This document shows positions 27,176-35,090 of a DNA stretch of 64,000 nt, piece after piece (position 1 is the first letter of the stretch; every line of letters begins with the position of its first letter). Origin of the DNA: Aestuariibaculum lutulentum. Its GTDB lineage: Bacteria > Bacteroidota > Bacteroidia > Flavobacteriales > Flavobacteriaceae. Location: NCBI RefSeq assembly GCF_032926325.1, contig NZ_CP136709.1, positions 719,501 to 783,500 of the forward strand, written 5' to 3'. The notes below the pieces were generated by a model, which worked only from the letters and a program-made list of their open reading frames with translations, made no database searches and had not been told where the DNA came from. The position numbers and the translations under genes are program-made.

Positions 27176-27535
27176 TTATTCGTTATCGTCGTCATCATCT
27201 TCTTCTTCGTCATCAGCCACATCGTTAGCCGAATCATCGTCATCGTCGTCGTCTCCTTCTCCATCTTCAACTTTTACGCTTTCAAAATCAACGTCAGTAT
27301 CATTTCCGTCGTTGTCATCATCACCAAAGTCTTCCATTGCCTGTACAAGACGTTTACCAACTTTTACTAAATAAATAGTATCATCGGTACGCACCTCAAC
27401 CGCCTCTATAATTTCATTTTGAGCATTTCTAAATGAAATCACATCGGTGTCATCATATCCATCAGGAAACTTCTCTACAAGAAGATTTAAAATATCCTGA
27501 TTCAACTTTTTGTAATCTACAATTCTACGTAACAT
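27176..27535 (-). CDS. Small protein with long acidic C-terminal tail
   Basis: This 119-residue protein has two parts. Residues 1-70 form a compact alpha/beta region ('LNQDILNLLVEKFPDGYDDTDV', 'DTIYLVKVGKRLVQAMEDF'). Residues 71-119 are almost all Asp/Glu, with short breaks. Flavobacterial homologues are often loosely named 'DNA primase', which I cannot support. The tail could mimic DNA or bind cations, or act as a linker to basic partners. It lies 24 bases after the deoxyhypusine-synthase-like gene in the same direction. Confidence 0.72.
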   Translation of the reverse strand: MLRRIVDYKKLNQDILNLLVEKFPDGYDDTDVISFRNAQNEIIEAVEVRTDDTIYLVKVGKRLVQAMEDFGDDDNDGNDTDVDFESVKVEDGEGDDDDDDDSANDVADDEEEDDDDDNE

Positions 27536-27559
27536 TTTATTTTTTAAGGGTTGGTTATA

Positions 27560-28537
27560 TTATTGATCTAACAAATATGCAAAAATTAACGGAGCAACAA
27601 TAGTTGCATCACTTTCTATTATAAATTTAGGGGTGTCGATATCTAATTTACCCCATGTAATTTTTTCGTTTGGTACTGCTCCAGAATAAGAACCGTAACT
27701 TGTTGTAGAGTCACTAATCTGGCAGAAATAACTCCAGAAAGGTACGTCATGCATTTCCATATCCTGGTATAGCATTGGCACCACACAAATTGGGAAATCT
27801 CCAGCAATACCTCCTCCAATTTGAAAAAACCCTACGCCTTTTCCTGAAGAATTTTTTGGATACCAGTCGGCTAACCACATCATGTATTCAATACCACTTT
27901 TCATGGTTGAAGCTTTAAATTCGCCTTTAATACAGTATGATGCAAAAATGTTACCCATAGTACTGTCTTCCCATCCTGGAACAACAATTGGTAAATTTTT
28001 CTCGGCAGCAGCAATCATCCAAGAATCTTTAGGATCAATCTCGTAGTATTGCTCTAAAACGCCTGAATTTAACATTTGATACATGAATTCATGTGGAAAA
28101 TAACGCTCTCCAGATTTATCGGCTTTATTCCAGATATCGTATAAATGTGATTGTAATCTTCTAAATGCCTCCTCTTCCGGAATACAAGTATCTGTAACAC
28201 GATTATAGTGGTTTTCTAATAAATCCCACTCTTCCTGTGGCGATAAATCACGGTAATTTGGCACACGTTTATAAGAATTGTGCGCTACTAAATTCATGAT
28301 ATCTTCTTCAAGATTTGCCCCTGTACAAGAGATGATATGAACTTTATCTTGACGAATCATTTCAGCTAACGACTTTCCTAACTCGGCAGTACTCATTGCA
28401 CCCGCCAAGGTCACCATCATTTTACCTCCTTCTAACAAGTGTGTTTCATAACCCTTTGCGGCATCTACTAAAGCAGCTGCGTTAAAGTGTAAATAATTTT
28501 TTTCTATAAATTGTGAAATTGGTCCTTTAGTACTCAT
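27560..28537 (-). CDS. Deoxyhypusine-synthase-like protein
   Basis: The 325-residue protein has the deoxyhypusine synthase fold: 'MMVTLAGAMSTAELGKSLAEM', 'HIISCTGANLEEDIMNLVAH', 'VVPGWEDSTMGNIFASY' and 'ITWGKLDID'. At the position of the catalytic Lys of eukaryotic DHS ('GGGVVKHH') it reads 'GGGIAGDF', so that Lys is absent. Bacteria lack eIF5A; this subfamily (called DHS-like) is thought to handle polyamines, for example homospermidine-type synthesis. The arginine-decarboxylase-type gene upstream (178-base gap) supports that. True substrates are unknown. Confidence 0.87.
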   Translation of the reverse strand: MSTKGPISQFIEKNYLHFNAAALVDAAKGYETHLLEGGKMMVTLAGAMSTAELGKSLAEMIRQDKVHIISCTGANLEEDIMNLVAHNSYKRVPNYRDLSPQEEWDLLENHYNRVTDTCIPEEEAFRRLQSHLYDIWNKADKSGERYFPHEFMYQMLNSGVLEQYYEIDPKDSWMIAAAEKNLPIVVPGWEDSTMGNIFASYCIKGEFKASTMKSGIEYMMWLADWYPKNSSGKGVGFFQIGGGIAGDFPICVVPMLYQDMEMHDVPFWSYFCQISDSTTSYGSYSGAVPNEKITWGKLDIDTPKFIIESDATIVAPLIFAYLLDQ

Positions 28538-28714
28538 TTTCTTAACTCTTTAATATTGTTTTTGTAGAATCTCAGATAATCACATCCTAAATCTACATGT
28601 ATAAATTTATAACTTAACCTTTTATAATACAATCTTGCTTTTAAACAATTCTGAAATTTGTATTCATTCTAAAACCTTAATTCAATAAATACGCATTTCT
28701 TATTCGTTTATGCT

Positions 28715-30112
28715 TTAGTTCTCGTAACCTAAGATTTTAAGCAGATCTTCACTTTTTTGTTGTTCACTAAATAATGATGTTGTGATGTTTCCATCTTCAT
28801 CTCTATCAATTAAAATATGCTTTGGCGACGGAATTAAACAGTGCTGTAAGCCACCAAAACCACCAATCGTTTCCTGGTATGCTCCTGTATTGAAGAAACC
28901 AAGATACAAAGGTTTTTCTTTGTTATACTTCGGCAGGTAAATAGCATTCATATGCTGTTCACTGTTGTAATAATCGTCACTATCACAGGTTAGACCTCCT
29001 AATAACACACGCTCATAACTTTCATGCCAACGGTTAATTGGCAATAAAATGAAACGCTTGTTAATAGCCCAGGTATCAGGAAGTGTGGTAATGAACGATG
29101 AATTAATCATATTCCACTTTTCACGGTCGTTTTGTTGCTTTTGGTACAACACTTCGTAAATAGCTCCACCACTTTCTCCAACAGTAAAACTACCAAACTC
29201 AGTAAAAATATGTGGTACTGGAACTTCTTCATCTTCACAAGCTAATTTAATCTGATTGATAATTTCATCAACCATATATTCGTAATCAAATTCAAATGCT
29301 AATGAATTTTTAATTGGGAAACCTCCTCCAATATTTAAACTATCTAACGACGGACAAATCTTTTTAAGACTCGTGTAAACTTTTAAACATTTATGTAACT
29401 CGTTCCAATAATAAGCGTTATCGCGAATACCTGTGTTAATAAAAAAGTGTAACATTTTAAGTTTTACCTTTTTATTTCCCTGGATTTGATTTTTATAAAA
29501 CGGAACGATGTTTTTATATCCAATACCTAATCTTGAGGTATAAAACTCGAACTTTGGCTCTTCCTCTGATGCTATACGAATACCTACGTTAAATTTACCT
29601 TCAATTTCCTGAGACAATAAATCTAATTCTTCGTAATTATCAATAATTGGAATCGCATTTTTATGACCATTATTTATAAGCCTCGCAATGTTAGTTACAT
29701 ATTGTGAACGCTTAAAACCATTACTAATCACATAAGTTTCATCGGTAATTTTACCTTCCTTTTTAAGGTTTTCAACTATATCAATATCAAATGCTGATGA
29801 TGTTTCTATGTGAATATCATTCTTTAAAGCTTCGTTTAATACGTGCTTAAAATGTGAACTTTTTGTACAATAGCAATAATGGTATTTTCCTTTGTATTTA
29901 TTGTTTTTTAAAGCTTTTTTAAACCACCCTTTTGCCTTGTTAATATTATTTGAAATTTGCGGTAAATAAGTAAACTTTAAAGGCGCACCATACTCTTCTA
30001 CTAACGCCATTAAATCTATATCATGAAACTGTAAGTGCTTTTCTTCCAGTTTAAATTCTTCTTGTGGAAAATCGAAAGTTTGATTAATTAAATCTATGTA
30101 TTTGGTATTCAT
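28715..30112 (-). CDS. speA: Arginine-decarboxylase-type PLP enzyme (alanine racemase fold)
   Basis: This 465-residue enzyme of the group-IV PLP decarboxylases should make agmatine from arginine, or a related diamine. The PLP lysine lies in 'YHYCYCTKSSHFKHVLNEAL' (about 78-97). The Gly-rich phosphate loop is 'LNIGGGFPIKNS', and the active-site 'GLTCDSDDYYN' supplies the conserved cysteine of this class. 'HIFTEFGSFTVGESG' replaces the usual EPGR. In Flavobacteriaceae it is commonly paired with agmatinase and the DHS-like gene; agmatinase is not present here. Arginine as substrate is inferred from context; carboxynorspermidine or diaminopimelate are alternatives. Confidence 0.82.
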   Translation of the reverse strand: MNTKYIDLINQTFDFPQEEFKLEEKHLQFHDIDLMALVEEYGAPLKFTYLPQISNNINKAKGWFKKALKNNKYKGKYHYCYCTKSSHFKHVLNEALKNDIHIETSSAFDIDIVENLKKEGKITDETYVISNGFKRSQYVTNIARLINNGHKNAIPIIDNYEELDLLSQEIEGKFNVGIRIASEEEPKFEFYTSRLGIGYKNIVPFYKNQIQGNKKVKLKMLHFFINTGIRDNAYYWNELHKCLKVYTSLKKICPSLDSLNIGGGFPIKNSLAFEFDYEYMVDEIINQIKLACEDEEVPVPHIFTEFGSFTVGESGGAIYEVLYQKQQNDREKWNMINSSFITTLPDTWAINKRFILLPINRWHESYERVLLGGLTCDSDDYYNSEQHMNAIYLPKYNKEKPLYLGFFNTGAYQETIGGFGGLQHCLIPSPKHILIDRDEDGNITTSLFSEQQKSEDLLKILGYEN

Positions 30113-30591
30113 TATTTTATTTTAAATATTTAAAAATGAGAATTATAATATAATTCATTATTAAGTTAATATCAAATAAAATATATCAAACTTGTAGTTG
30201 AGGATGGGTCGTAGGAATAAAGCCAAACAAATGTTGGCTTAAAAAAACATAACATGCGGAAGCTAGCTCTAAAATTCGGTTACTTAATCTATAAGCTGCT
30301 CTTGAAAATGACTCCCTATTGTTCAAAAGCCCGAACATAAAAACAGATTTCAATTGTTCAGCTAAATAAGTTACAAATGAACTACAAAAAAATGAATTTC
30401 AAACTCTTTTGAATATTTTTTTTGAATATTTTTTTCAACCAGTAAACACGGGACATTCCGCTCCTATACTGCCTTCAGACACTTTTATCTCTTGTAGTTT
30501 TTACTACAAAACTCCTTAGTATTAATCAAAAAAAAGACCAGCGTATAAAAATTCACCGGTCTTTATATTTTTTGGCACTGGTATTTACTTC
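30113..30591. other. Intergenic region upstream of speA with hairpins
   Basis: This 479-base gap contains no credible reading frame. It holds two hairpins: 30220-30226 with 30234-30240 (7 bp), and 30492-30498 with 30503-30509 (7 bp, T4 loop). It also has a tandem repeat 'tttgaatattttt' near 30408-30440, and the rluB-side terminator at its right end. It is the presumed leader or promoter region of the arginine-decarboxylase gene. A long AT-rich leader and a small RNA are both possible; I could not match a known riboswitch. Confidence 0.5.
30533..30564 (-). terminator. Terminator after the RluB-like gene
   Basis: Arms 30533-30539 and 30558-30564 form a 7-bp stem. On the minus strand the stem is followed by a run of T, about 30 bases after the rluB stop. 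It separates the transcript from the speA upstream region. Confidence 0.8.
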
Positions 30592-31467
30592 TTAAAGCAT
30601 TTTTAAACTGTTCAGTTCCTGCTCTGTTAAATGCTTCCAGTGACCTCTAGGTATATCCTTTTTCGTTAAATGTGCAATAGCTACACAATCTAAACTTACA
30701 ATATCATAATTCAGGTGTTCAAAAATAGTACGGATGATATTATTTCCGGTATTTTTAATTTTTAAACCTACCTCTTTTTTAGAAGCTCCTTCGATATAGC
30801 TAATCTCTTCTACAGTGATTAATTTATCTTCAACTTTTATTCCTGCTTGAATCTTCTTTAAGTCTTCTAACTTTAAATTTTTACTTAATTCAATATGGAA
30901 TAAACGAGGCACACCGTTCTTAGAATTTGTAAACTTATTAACAATCGTTTCATCGTTTGTAAATAAGATTAAGCCTTTCGAGTTACGTCCTAAACGACCA
31001 ATAGGCTTAATTCTTGAACTCGTTGCGTTAGCAACTAAATCCATCACGGTTCTACCTTTACCCTCACTTGTTGTTGTTGCAAATCCTTTAGGTTTATTTA
31101 ATAAAACATAGGCTTTTTTCTCAGGGTTAATGCGAGAACCATCGTAACGTACTTCGTCTCCTGGCTTTACTTTGTATCCCATTTCGGTAACCACAACGCC
31201 ATTTACAGTAACAAGACCGGTAGCAATGTGTACATCGGCTTCTCTTCGAGAACACATACCAGAATTAGCGACATATTTATTTAAACGAATCTCGTCCGGA
31301 TTCGATGCTTTTTGATTTGAGCTTGTCTTTTTTACAGGTGCATTTCCTCTTGCAAAGCTTTTTGTGTTTGAATTAGCAACACCTCGGCTGCTGTTCTTTT
31401 TTGCACCACTTTGCTGCCCTCTTCCTGAAGGTTTTCCTTTTCTATTTGTCCCTTGATTTCTGCTCAT
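30592..31467 (-). CDS. RluB/RsuA-family pseudouridine synthase homologue lacking the catalytic Asp
   Basis: This 291-residue protein has a basic Ser/Gly/Asn-rich N-terminal extension (1-55), an S4 RNA-binding domain (about 58-107, 'IRLNKYVANSGMCSRREAD') and an RsuA-type domain. The family motif 'GRLD..T.GLLL.TNDG' here reads 'GRLGRNSKGLILFTND', so the catalytic aspartate is glycine 160. The late 'R.R.VRR.F' element is also changed, to 'GNNIIRTIFE' (241-250). The frame is intact with normal C terminus. It is probably inactive as a synthase and may be an RNA-binding factor. Binding of 23S rRNA is inferred. Confidence 0.88.
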   Translation of the reverse strand: MSRNQGTNRKGKPSGRGQQSGAKKNSSRGVANSNTKSFARGNAPVKKTSSNQKASNPDEIRLNKYVANSGMCSRREADVHIATGLVTVNGVVVTEMGYKVKPGDEVRYDGSRINPEKKAYVLLNKPKGFATTTSEGKGRTVMDLVANATSSRIKPIGRLGRNSKGLILFTNDETIVNKFTNSKNGVPRLFHIELSKNLKLEDLKKIQAGIKVEDKLITVEEISYIEGASKKEVGLKIKNTGNNIIRTIFEHLNYDIVSLDCVAIAHLTKKDIPRGHWKHLTEQELNSLKML

Positions 31468-31487
31468 TGCTTACTAATTATTTTGTG

Positions 31488-31495
31488 CAAAGATA
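31488..31495 (-). promoter_or_regulatory. Putative -7 box of the RluB-like gene
   Basis: The minus strand reads TATCTTTG, an exact TAnnTTTG, about 20 bases upstream of the start codon in the short gap to the prenyltransferase gene. Confidence 0.55.
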
Positions 31496-31511
31496 ATCTA
31501 TAATTCGTTGC

Positions 31512-32426
31512 CTAACGCATTAATGTAATTTTATTCAAAACCAGCGAAATATCAATAAGTGGAATACTAAAAACACCAGCGAGAATAATGAATTTTAAAA
31601 TATTATGAAGTATTAAATACTGTAATTTACTATTTGATTTCCAGAGTAAAAACTGAAACACGACTAAAAGAAAGATACTCGCATAAAAGAAATAACTCAT
31701 CTTCCCCACATGAAATTTATCTATTAACAAATACGCAGGAATCACGGTTAGAACGCCAAGAATAGTCAACATTACTTTTGAAGCTTTCTCGCCGTAGACT
31801 ATTGGAATCGTTTTATAATCCTGTGCCATATCGCCCTTTATATTTTCCAGGTCTTTGGTGAGCTCACGCATTGAAATCATTAAAAACAAAAACATGGCGT
31901 GTACAAATATGACATGCTCGAAATTTTTATAATAAATGAAAATGATAAAAAATGGCGTGATGGTTAGAATTGCCGATGTTAAATTCCCAACGAATGGCAA
32001 CTTCTTAAGTTTATGTGAATAAAACCAGATACCGAAAATATACACCGAAAAGAACACGACTGCTCTAAACGACACATAACTCGCCAGAATAACAGCCAGA
32101 AAATTAAGAACAAAATACAACGAAAGCTTCGTATTCTGACTCACCAACCTATCTAGCATGGATTTTTGTGGCCTGTTGATTAAATCTTTCTCCGAATCGT
32201 AAAAATTATTAATAATATACCCCCCTGCAATGGTCATCCCACTAGCCATTACCAGCATGAATAAATTTAAATCAAAAACCACCGACTTTACCGGTAAATG
32301 ATTTCCTAAAATATAAATACTCGCTAAATACTGCGCGATAACAACAATAAGAATGTTGTAACCACGAACCACAGAAAACATACTAAAAAATTTAATTAAA
32401 ATATGTTTCTGTCTTCGGTTAAGCAT
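31512..32426 (-). CDS. UbiA-family geranylgeranylglycerol-phosphate prenyltransferase-like protein
   Basis: This 304-residue membrane prenyltransferase has eight to nine hydrophobic helices. Its two Asp-rich motifs are 'NNFYDSEKDLINRPQ' and the shorter 'DLENIKGDM'. Flavobacterial members are annotated as (geranylgeranyl)glycerol-phosphate geranylgeranyltransferases, like the archaeal DGGGP synthase. An alternative is a menaquinone or heme prenyltransferase, but those have other sequence signatures. It sits downstream of the mevalonate kinase gene, fitting a supply of isoprenoid. The exact acceptor is inferred. Confidence 0.85.
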   Translation of the reverse strand: MLNRRQKHILIKFFSMFSVVRGYNILIVVIAQYLASIYILGNHLPVKSVVFDLNLFMLVMASGMTIAGGYIINNFYDSEKDLINRPQKSMLDRLVSQNTKLSLYFVLNFLAVILASYVSFRAVVFFSVYIFGIWFYSHKLKKLPFVGNLTSAILTITPFFIIFIYYKNFEHVIFVHAMFLFLMISMRELTKDLENIKGDMAQDYKTIPIVYGEKASKVMLTILGVLTVIPAYLLIDKFHVGKMSYFFYASIFLLVVFQFLLWKSNSKLQYLILHNILKFIILAGVFSIPLIDISLVLNKITLMR

Positions 32427-32475
32427 AGGGTAAAATGTTTATGAGATTCTGAAAAGTTTCAGAATGACAGAAGTT

Positions 32476-33405
32476 TTAGAAGTTATAAACAACCTCTAAT
32501 TTATATTCAGATAGAGCTAATTTGGCTTTTTCAATATCTTCGGTAAACCCTAAAATATAGCCACCACCACCAGAACCACAAAGTTTAAGATAGTAATCGT
32601 TAGTCTCCAGGCCTTTTTTCCAAAGCCCGTGAAATTGTTTTGGAATCATGGGTTTAAAATGACTTAACACCACTTTAGATAACTGCTTTGTATTTTGAAA
32701 TAAGGATTTCACATCGCCTTTTAAGAAATCATCAACGCAGGCATCGGTATGTTTTATAAACTGATCTTTAAGCATACTACGGAAACCTTCCTGTTTCATG
32801 TTTTCCATAAAAATACTAATCATTGGTGCGGTTTCACCAACAATACCACTATCTAATAAAAATACGGCGCCTTTACCATCTGGTTTTTGCGACGGAATTC
32901 CAGTCGCTTCAATATTATCTTTAGAATTGATTAAAATTGGAATACTTAAATAACTGTTTAACGGATCTAACCCTGATGATTTACCGTGGAAAAACGACTC
33001 CATTTCAGAAAAAATGGTTTTAAGTTGTAACAGTTTTTCACGAGTTAGATTTTCTAAAACCGTTATTTTATCCTGAGCATAGTTATAATAAATAGCAGCT
33101 ACTAAAGCCCCACTACTTCCTACACCATACCCTTGAGGAATAGAAGAATCGAAGTACATACCTTCTTCAACATCTTTCTTTAAAGCTTCAATATCGAAGG
33201 TTACTAATTCAGGATTAATGGTTTCTAAATAATCAGCGAAACGCTTTAAGCTTTTATTCGATTGAATAGCCTCTTCGGTAGGGTTCTCTGAAACTTTCAG
33301 CGCCCCATTATAAAAATTATAAGGAATAGATAAACCTTTGGAGTCTTTGATGATTCCATACTCACCAAAAAGTAAAATTTTCGAGTAAAAAAGAGGTCCT
33401 TTCAT
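32476..33405 (-). CDS. Mevalonate kinase (GHMP family)
   Basis: This 309-residue GHMP kinase probably phosphorylates mevalonate (or phosphomevalonate) with ATP. The N terminus is 'SKILLFGEYGII', the ATP loop is 'PQGYGVGSSGALVAAI', and the third motif 'LKLCGSGGGGYILGF' is near the C terminus. It is 59 bases downstream of diphosphomevalonate decarboxylase, with a -7-like box between (33450-33457). Since kinases of this pathway resemble each other, mevalonate versus phosphomevalonate is not settled. A second kinase is not in the window. Confidence 0.87.
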   Translation of the reverse strand: MKGPLFYSKILLFGEYGIIKDSKGLSIPYNFYNGALKVSENPTEEAIQSNKSLKRFADYLETINPELVTFDIEALKKDVEEGMYFDSSIPQGYGVGSSGALVAAIYYNYAQDKITVLENLTREKLLQLKTIFSEMESFFHGKSSGLDPLNSYLSIPILINSKDNIEATGIPSQKPDGKGAVFLLDSGIVGETAPMISIFMENMKQEGFRSMLKDQFIKHTDACVDDFLKGDVKSLFQNTKQLSKVVLSHFKPMIPKQFHGLWKKGLETNDYYLKLCGSGGGGYILGFTEDIEKAKLALSEYKLEVVYNF

Positions 33406-33449
33406 AAGTTATATTCAATTAGCTAAGCGCTTAAAACCAATATTTTATA

Positions 33450-33457
33450 CAAAGATA
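33450..33457 (-). promoter_or_regulatory. Putative -7 box of the mevalonate kinase gene
   Basis: TATCTTTG on the minus strand matches TAnnTTTG and lies about 45 bases upstream of the kinase start, in the 59-base gap after diphosphomevalonate decarboxylase. Confidence 0.5.
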
Positions 33458-33464
33458 AGAATAT

Positions 33465-34550
33465 TTATTGTACTTGTTTCGCACCGAAACCTATCTGGTC
33501 GCAAATATATTGCTCGTTTTGACAATATGCAACTAACTCGTTCTTAATAAATTCAAGGATTTGCTCAGATTCCTGTTTCGGGTATAACACATGTACATTT
33601 GCTCCGGCATCTAAAGTAAACCCAATATGCGCCCCAGTTTCATTCCTAAACGCCCAGATTTTATTAATAATTTCCAGAGTATTTGGTTTCATTAAAATAA
33701 AATATGGCATACTGGTCATCATCATGGCATGAAGCGTTAAGGCCTCACTTTCAATCAAGCTGATAAACGCATCCAGATCACCGGACTCTAAAATAGGCTT
33801 TAGCTTTTCCAAATTATCATGGGCCTGAGCAAATCGGTTTTGTGCATACGGATGTTTAAACATTAAATTATGACCAACCGTGCTACTCACCTGCTTTTCG
33901 CCTTTATCAACCAACAGAATGGTATCTTGATACTCCTTAAAATTCTCATGAACAGCATACGGATATTTCACACCAAACAAATCACTACTTCCTTCAACAA
34001 CTTCGTTTTCACCCCAAACAATTAAATCGCCTTCAATACTTCTACAAGCACTTCCTGAACCTAAACGGGCTAAAAACGATGCTTTTTGATTGAAATATTC
34101 TTCTGAAAGTTCTTCTAAAACCAACTGTTTTTCAATACTCATTAAACACAAAGCCATGGCACTCATCCCACTTGCAGACGAAGCAATCCCCGAACTGTGC
34201 GGAAATGTATTTCGTGTTTCAACTACAAATTTATAATCCTTTAAAAAGGGCACATACGCTTCAACGCGCTTAAAAAAAGTTTCAATTTTAGGCTTAAAAT
34301 CATCTTTTTTTTCGCCATCTAAATACACTTCAAAATCAAAATCGGACGCGTCATCCTTTTTTTCAAAAGTTAACGTCGTTATGGTTTTACAGTTATTAAG
34401 CGTAAAACTGATAGATGGATTTTCCGGAATCTGATTTTTCTTCTTCCCCCAGTATTTCACTAAGGCAATATTACTTGGCGACTCCCAGGTTACCTTACCC
34501 TGAGCTACTGTTTCTGTATATGTTTGAGGAATAAATTGTGCTTCGGTCAT
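33465..34550 (-). CDS. mvaD: Diphosphomevalonate decarboxylase
   Basis: This enzyme makes isopentenyl diphosphate from mevalonate diphosphate using ATP. The 361-residue GHMP protein carries 'WESPSNIALVKYWGKK' at the N terminus, the phosphate loop 'HSSGIASSASGMSAMAL', 'RLGSGSACRS' and 'FTLDAGANVHVLYP' with the essential aspartate. This is the mevalonate route, in keeping with Flavobacteriia. It lies between DUF1697 and mevalonate kinase genes in the same direction. Confidence is high. Confidence 0.94.
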   Translation of the reverse strand: MTEAQFIPQTYTETVAQGKVTWESPSNIALVKYWGKKKNQIPENPSISFTLNNCKTITTLTFEKKDDASDFDFEVYLDGEKKDDFKPKIETFFKRVEAYVPFLKDYKFVVETRNTFPHSSGIASSASGMSAMALCLMSIEKQLVLEELSEEYFNQKASFLARLGSGSACRSIEGDLIVWGENEVVEGSSDLFGVKYPYAVHENFKEYQDTILLVDKGEKQVSSTVGHNLMFKHPYAQNRFAQAHDNLEKLKPILESGDLDAFISLIESEALTLHAMMMTSMPYFILMKPNTLEIINKIWAFRNETGAHIGFTLDAGANVHVLYPKQESEQILEFIKNELVAYCQNEQYICDQIGFGAKQVQ

Positions 34551-34553
34551 GTC

Positions 34554-35090
34554 TTAATATTCTGCCGACAAAGATAACAACTTTAGCATAGTATTATAAT
34601 TTCTTGCCGTTGCTATGACGTTTAATTTACGCTCGAAAAAATTATTATTGAATTTCGTTTTACCATATCCGTTTGAACTGAAGAAATAAATACAATTTTC
34701 GGTAATAGTGAATTGTTCTTCGGAAGCACTTAATTTCTGAATTCCTTTAACTAATTCAGCATTTGGCTCATCAAACAACAACATAAAATAGCTTTTCTTT
34801 AATACTTCTTCGGAGAACGGACTCGCTTCGAAAATAGTTTGAAAATTCTCAGGAGTTTTCACCAAAACAGAAACATCGAAACCGAATTGCTTTAAAATGG
34901 CTTTTGAAATAGTTTCTGCAATTGTTTTTTCATCATTTAAACCCGACAGAAACACCAAATTACCACTTTGAATATAGGTTTTAACATTATTAAATCCTTC
35001 TTCAGTGAGTAACTTACGTAAATCTGCCATCGGAATTTTCTTTTGACCGCTAACGTTTATCCCTCGAAGTAATGCGATGTAGGGTTTCAT
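34554..35090 (-). CDS. DUF1697-domain protein
   Basis: This 178-residue soluble protein belongs to DUF1697. The N-terminal signature 'YIALLRGINVSGQKKIPMADL' is clear, then 'VKTYIQSGNLVF' and C-terminal 'NVIATARNYNTMLKLLSL'. Function is unknown; the fold is alpha/beta. Its start overlaps the stop of the upstream flavoprotein gene by 4 bases, so the two are cotranscribed. There is no evidence linking it to the mevalonate genes other than strand. Confidence 0.85.
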   Translation of the reverse strand: MKPYIALLRGINVSGQKKIPMADLRKLLTEEGFNNVKTYIQSGNLVFLSGLNDEKTIAETISKAILKQFGFDVSVLVKTPENFQTIFEASPFSEEVLKKSYFMLLFDEPNAELVKGIQKLSASEEQFTITENCIYFFSSNGYGKTKFNNNFFERKLNVIATARNYNTMLKLLSLSAEY

